NCBI RefSeq assembly: GCF_035998295.1
Contig: NZ_DASYHS010000137.1
Span: 1 to 9,981 of the forward strand
Reading direction: 5' to 3'
Origin: DASYHS01 sp035998295
Lineage (GTDB): Bacteria > Pseudomonadota > Alphaproteobacteria > Azospirillales > Azospirillaceae
DNA: 9,981 nt
Shown here: positions 7,393 to 9,981 of the stretch, piece by piece
Position numbering within the stretch: the stretch's first letter is position 1
Layout: each line of letters opens with the position of its first letter
The notes under the pieces: generated by a model
Seen by the model: only the letters and a program-made list of their open reading frames with translations
Told to the model about the DNA's origin: nothing
Database searches by the model: none
Position numbers and translations under genes: made by a program

Positions 7393-7445
7393 CCTTTTAG
7401 CAGTTTATTTTACGTGGCCTGCAAGCCGGTCGCCAAATCACCACG
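7393..7445 (-). ncRNA. SAM-II riboswitch aptamer upstream of metZ
   Basis: Read on the minus strand from 7445, this 53-nt element follows the SAM-II (metA motif) consensus: CGTGGTGATTTGG, then CGACCGGCTTGCAGG, CCACGT, an A-rich stretch, and GCTAAAAGG. P1 is formed by CGTGG (7445-7441) with CCACG. The pseudoknot stem is formed by GCAG in the loop with CTGC just before TAAAAGG, 4 perfect pairs. SAM-II folds as an H-type pseudoknot that binds S-adenosylmethionine and lowers expression of methionine genes when SAM is plentiful. The element is followed by a terminator, and the metZ start lies about 80 nt downstream of its AAAAGG end. Control by transcription attenuation therefore fits better than masking of the metZ ribosome binding site. 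Recognised by pattern; no covariance search was run. Confidence 0.93.
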
Positions 7446-7453
7446 TGGAGCCA

Positions 7454-7482
7454 TCACTACCGTCGGGGGGAGGGCGAGTCAA
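7454..7482 (-). promoter_or_regulatory. Probable promoter of the metZ leader
   Basis: On the minus strand TTGACT (7482-7477) is followed after 17 bp by TAGTGA (7459-7454). The -35 is near consensus; the -10 is poor. Transcription would begin around 7447-7449, immediately before the SAM-II aptamer, which is the expected arrangement for this small riboswitch. Position supports the call more than the -10 sequence. Confidence 0.55.
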
Positions 7483-7696
7483 GAGGGTGGCGGCAGGTTC
7501 CGCGACCGGGCGAATATGCCGCGGCGCTAAAACTTTCTTTACGCTTGCGGTGGTGAAATTGGAATTGAAGCGAAGCGGGGGGCGCCCACGGGGCCCGTCG
7601 GGACCGTGACCCGACGCCGGACGACCGGCCCCCGCCATTCCTCTCTCCCCAAATCCCCTCCCGCCAGCGTTCCCCGTCGGTACCTCCCCGGTGCCG
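7483..7696. other. Non-coding stretch between the metZ and ftsH control regions
   Basis: No gene is supported here; frames crossing it lack a ribosome binding site and family features. It holds an A+T-richer island at about 7528-7570 within otherwise GC-rich DNA. Two adjacent inverted repeats follow: CGTCGGG/CCCGACG (7596-7602 and 7610-7616) and GCCGG/CCGGC (7616-7620 and 7625-7629). After them comes a pyrimidine-rich run on the plus strand (about 7629-7690). The inverted repeats lack U-tracts. They could be protein-binding sites or simply GC-rich chance pairing. Confidence 0.5.
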
Positions 7697-7714
7697 CCTT
7701 TCCGCACGGAAAGG
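7697..7714. promoter_or_regulatory. 18-bp palindrome at the ftsH promoter, candidate operator
   Basis: CCTTTCCG (7697-7704) and CGGAAAGG (7707-7714) are exact 8-bp inverted repeats separated by CA. The palindrome covers where a -35 box would lie for the TATAAT at 7725-7730, and no good -35 hexamer is visible there. Such placement is typical of a site for a dimeric regulator, either a repressor or an activator that makes up for a weak -35. The protein that binds it is unknown. Confidence 0.55.
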
Positions 7715-7724
7715 AACTGTTAAC

Positions 7725-7730
7725 TATAAT
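7725..7730 (+). promoter_or_regulatory. Perfect -10 box (TATAAT) upstream of the FtsH-family gene
   Basis: TATAAT lies 40 bp before the start codon in a local AT-rich patch. No good -35 is present 16-18 bp upstream, where the palindrome lies. A transcript starting near 7737 would have a leader of about 35 nt. No convincing sigma-32 heat-shock promoter is seen, although ftsH genes are often heat-inducible. Confidence 0.55.
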
Positions 7731-7770
7731 CGGCAACAACAGCGGTGCCCGGATGTAGGAAGGCATCGCC

Positions 7771-9585
7771 ATGAGGGATTTCCTGAAGAGACATGGGCGC
7801 CTCGCGGCGCTCGGCGCGGCCGGGATCGTCCTCGCGGCGACCGTCGGCGGGCTGGCGATGGCGCAGGCCGGGATCGGGCCGTTCGCGCCGGCACCGGTCG
7901 AGGTCGCGCAGTCGGAGTTCGTGGCGCGCCTGGAGGCCGGGCGCGTCGCCGAGGTGTCGGTCGCCGGCAGCCGGGTCGAGTTCGTCGGGCCGGACGGCGA
8001 GAAGGGCCGCACGGCGGTGCTGTGGACCGAGGAGCTGCGCGCCGCGGTGGCGGCGCCGGGGGTGGCGCTGACGGTCGAGGACCGCGTCCGCAGCTTCGGC
8101 GGCGCCAACGACCTGCTCGACCTGATCTTGAAGCTCAACATGGTCGGCTTCCTGGCGCTGGCGGCGGTGCTGCTGGTCCGCTTCATGCGCACGCCGGTCC
8201 CGGGCATGGCGCGGGCGAAGTCGGAGATCCGCTTCGCCGACGTCGCCGGCATCGACGAGGTCCGGGCCGAGGTCGCGGAGCTGATCGACTACCTGCGCGA
8301 ACCGGCGCGCTACCGGGCACTCGGCGTCGCGGTGCCCAAGGGGGTGCTGCTGGTCGGGCCGCCCGGCACCGGCAAGACGCTGCTGGCGCGCGCGGTCGCC
8401 GGCGAGGCGGGCGTGCCGTTCTTCGCGGTCGCGGGCTCGGACTTCGTGGAGATGTATGTGGGACTGGGGGCGGCGCGCCTGCGCCGGCTGTTCCGCGACG
8501 CGCGCAAGAAGGCGCCCTGCATCCTGTTCATCGACGAGATCGACGCGCTCGCCCGCGCGCGGGGCGCGGCGTCGCCTTCGGGCGGCCAGATCGAGACGGA
8601 GAACACGCTGAACCAGCTGCTGGCCGAGATGGACGGCTTCGCGCGCGCCGAGGGGCTGATCGTGATGGCCGCGACCAACCGGGTCGAGGTGCTGGACCCG
8701 GCGGTGCTGCGGCCGGGGCGGTTCGACCGCCACGTCCATGTCGGCCTGCCCGACCTGAAGGGGCGACGCGACATCCTGGCGGTGCATGCGGCCGGGCTGC
8801 GCCTGGACGACCGGGTCGACCTCGGCGTGGTCGCGCGCGGCACGTCGGGCATGTCGGGCGCGGAGCTGGCCAACCTCGTCAACGAGGCGGGGCTGGTCGC
8901 CGCGCGCGCCGGCCGCCCGATGGTGGAGGCCGACGACTTCGAGCGTGCGCGCGACCGCATCGTGATGGGAGGCGAGCGGGTGATGGTGATGTCGCAGGAG
9001 CAGCGCCGCCTGACCGCCTACCACGAGGCCGGCCACGCGCTGGTGGCGCTGCGCTCGCGCCATTCCGACCCGGTGCACAAGGTCACGATCGTGCCCCATG
9101 GCCGGGCGCTCGGCATGATGGTGCGCCTGCCGGAGGAGGACCGGTTCTGCCATTCGCGGGCGCGCCTGCTGGCCGAGCTCGACGTCGCGATGGGGGGCCG
9201 GGCGGCCGAGGAGCTGATCTTCGGCGCGGACATGGTGACGACCGGGGCGGCCGGGGACATCCGCATGGCGACCGACGTCGCGCTGCGGATGGTGACCGTC
9301 TACGGGATGAGCGCGCGGTTCGGGCTGGTGGCGCTCGGCGACGGCGCGCCGGGCGGCCTTGCCGCCCCGCTCGCGGCGCCGATCGCCGGCGAGGTCCGGG
9401 CGCTGACCGAGGCGGCCCATGCCCGCGCGCGCGCCGTGCTGGCGGGCGAGATCGGCGTGCTGCACGCGCTGGCGGCGGCGCTGCTCGAACACGAGACGCT
9501 GGATGCCGACGCCGTGCGCCGGATCGTCGACGGGGCCTATGCGGCGCCCGCCCATCTGCCGCCCGCTTGTGCGGCGGCCGAATAG
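7771..9585 (+). CDS. ftsH: FtsH-family membrane AAA+ zinc metalloprotease, probably a paralogue
   Basis: FtsH proteases are inner-membrane hexamers that unfold and degrade membrane and regulatory proteins using ATP. The 604-residue product shows the full order: helix 1 (about 11-32), a small periplasmic domain (about 33-117; SEFVARLEAGRVAEV matches the family), and helix 2 (about 118-138). The AAA+ domain follows with Walker A GPPGTGKT (196-203), pore motif YVGLG (229-233), Walker B ILFIDEID (251-258) and arginine fingers R314 and R317 in LRPGRFDR. The M41 protease domain has HEAGH (418-422; zinc ligands H418 and H422, catalytic E419) and third ligand D496. It is shorter than E. coli FtsH (644). 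The stretch after 520 is reduced to Ala/Gly/Pro-rich sequence, the pore aromatic is Tyr rather than Phe, and the segment after Walker B (SGGQIETENT) departs from the usual EREQT type. AGGAAGG (7757-7763) precedes the start. It lies apart from the usual tilS-ftsH-glmM cluster, so a second copy is likely. Confidence 0.93.
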   Translation: MRDFLKRHGRLAALGAAGIVLAATVGGLAMAQAGIGPFAPAPVEVAQSEFVARLEAGRVAEVSVAGSRVEFVGPDGEKGRTAVLWTEELRAAVAAPGVALTVEDRVRSFGGANDLLDLILKLNMVGFLALAAVLLVRFMRTPVPGMARAKSEIRFADVAGIDEVRAEVAELIDYLREPARYRALGVAVPKGVLLVGPPGTGKTLLARAVAGEAGVPFFAVAGSDFVEMYVGLGAARLRRLFRDARKKAPCILFIDEIDALARARGAASPSGGQIETENTLNQLLAEMDGFARAEGLIVMAATNRVEVLDPAVLRPGRFDRHVHVGLPDLKGRRDILAVHAAGLRLDDRVDLGVVARGTSGMSGAELANLVNEAGLVAARAGRPMVEADDFERARDRIVMGGERVMVMSQEQRRLTAYHEAGHALVALRSRHSDPVHKVTIVPHGRALGMMVRLPEEDRFCHSRARLLAELDVAMGGRAAEELIFGADMVTTGAAGDIRMATDVALRMVTVYGMSARFGLVALGDGAPGGLAAPLAAPIAGEVRALTEAAHARARAVLAGEIGVLHALAAALLEHETLDADAVRRIVDGAYAAPAHLPPACAAAE

Positions 9586-9623
9586 CGGCTATCTCCGAGT
9601 TGCAACCACCTGGGGTACCACCG

Positions 9624-9981
9624 ATGAGGAAGCCCGCGCTCGCCGCCCTTGTTCTGCTTCTGGCCGCCTGCGCCACCAAGCCCGAGGAGCCGCCGGCCGT
9701 CGTCGCGCCACCGGAGCCCGAGCCCTTCGTGCTGAAGCTGGACGAGGCGGACGTCGCCATCCTCGACGGCCTGCTCCAGACGGCGGCGGCGTTGCCGCCC
9801 GGCAAGGTCCAGCCCTGGGAGAACCCCGCCACCGGCAAGGCGGGCTCGCTGACGCTGATCCGCCAGGGCTACACCCGCGAGGGCCGGCGCTGCGGCGAGA
9901 TGCACCTGGACGCCCGCCAGCACGGCTACCGCGCGCAGGACGTCCGGCTCGTCTGCCTGGACCCGGACGGCCGCTGGCGCC
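9624..9981 (+). CDS. Small lipoprotein with 17-kDa-antigen-like C-terminal region, cut by window edge
   Basis: The frame from ATG 9624 is open to the edge (119 codons seen). The N-terminus is a lipoprotein signal peptide: MRKPALAALVLLLAAC, with lipobox LAAC and lipidated C16. Residue 17 is Ala, so no Asp inner-membrane retention signal is present and outer-membrane sorting is expected. A Pro/Glu-rich linker (about 20-34) leads to a small domain with WENPATGKAGS (about 65-75), then GRRCGEM and VCLDPDGRW. This resembles the W-NP-TG...G-CRE...C--PDG-W pattern of 17-kDa rickettsial surface-antigen-like lipoproteins, though the usual CRE is CGE and the match is my inference. The two cysteines after the linker might form a disulfide. 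The gene begins 38 bp after the ftsH stop, so co-transcription is plausible. Its ribosome binding site is weak (a GGGG run about 8 nt before the start). Confidence 0.8.
   Translation, partial: MRKPALAALVLLLAACATKPEEPPAVVAPPEPEPFVLKLDEADVAILDGLLQTAAALPPGKVQPWENPATGKAGSLTLIRQGYTREGRRCGEMHLDARQHGYRAQDVRLVCLDPDGRWR

Noticed and set aside
7438..7707. 89-codon minus-strand frame upstream of metZ as a leader peptide or small gene
   Set aside because: It ends inside the riboswitch region, lacks a ribosome binding site, and would overlap the promoter and aptamer; no similarity to a known small protein is apparent.
7720..9555. 611-codon minus-strand frame opposite the FtsH-family gene
   Set aside because: Antisense of clear AAA+ and M41 motifs; His/Arg/Gln-rich with no domain.
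9558..9578. Inverted repeat GCCGCC/GGCGGC at the 3' end of the FtsH-family gene as a terminator
   Set aside because: It lies within the coding end, has no U-tract, and such GC pairing is common by chance in this composition.

Overview
The window looks like chromosomal DNA of a GC-rich alphaproteobacterium. By eye it is near 70% GC, with G or C at most third codon positions. Two things support the group: the glnD-murJ pair overlapping by ATGA, a gene order known from alphaproteobacteria such as rhizobia, and a SAM-II aptamer upstream of metZ, a riboswitch class found mostly in that group. Genus and family cannot be read from the sequence. I see no insertion sequence, phage gene, CRISPR array, tRNA or rRNA.

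Layout. Positions 1-1307 (minus) hold most of murJ, the lipid II flippase, cut by the left edge. Positions 1304-4150 (minus) hold glnD, the PII uridylyltransferase and nitrogen sensor, translationally coupled to murJ. A 122-bp divergent gap leads to a type II haloacid dehalogenase gene (4273-4944, plus). It converges on a YedA-like EamA/DMT transporter gene (5011-5976, minus); the 66-bp gap between them carries a 15-bp tandem repeat. Upstream of the transporter, on the same strand, is metZ, O-succinylhomoserine sulfhydrylase (6112-7311, minus), with a perfect 12-bp hairpin between the two genes. The metZ leader is the most structured part of the window. In transcription order it has a promoter-like sequence, a SAM-II aptamer (7445 to 7393), a hairpin that could act as antiterminator, a strong intrinsic terminator with six U, and then a separate ribosome binding site. 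Divergent from metZ is an FtsH-family membrane AAA+ zinc protease (7771-9585, plus). Its upstream region has a perfect TATAAT box and, near the expected -35, an 18-bp palindrome. A small lipoprotein gene (9624 to the right edge, plus) follows 38 bp later.

How the genes relate. glnD/murJ and metZ are housekeeping functions: nitrogen signalling, cell-wall precursor export, and methionine synthesis under SAM feedback. The dehalogenase, the exporter and the FtsH-lipoprotein pair look like accessory genes set between them. The FtsH protein has all catalytic residues but is shorter and more divergent than the usual housekeeping copy and lies outside the usual tilS-ftsH-glmM context, so it is probably a paralogue. 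No wholly new multi-gene system is evident. The best leads are the two-part metZ leader and the palindrome-controlled FtsH paralogue with its lipoprotein neighbour.
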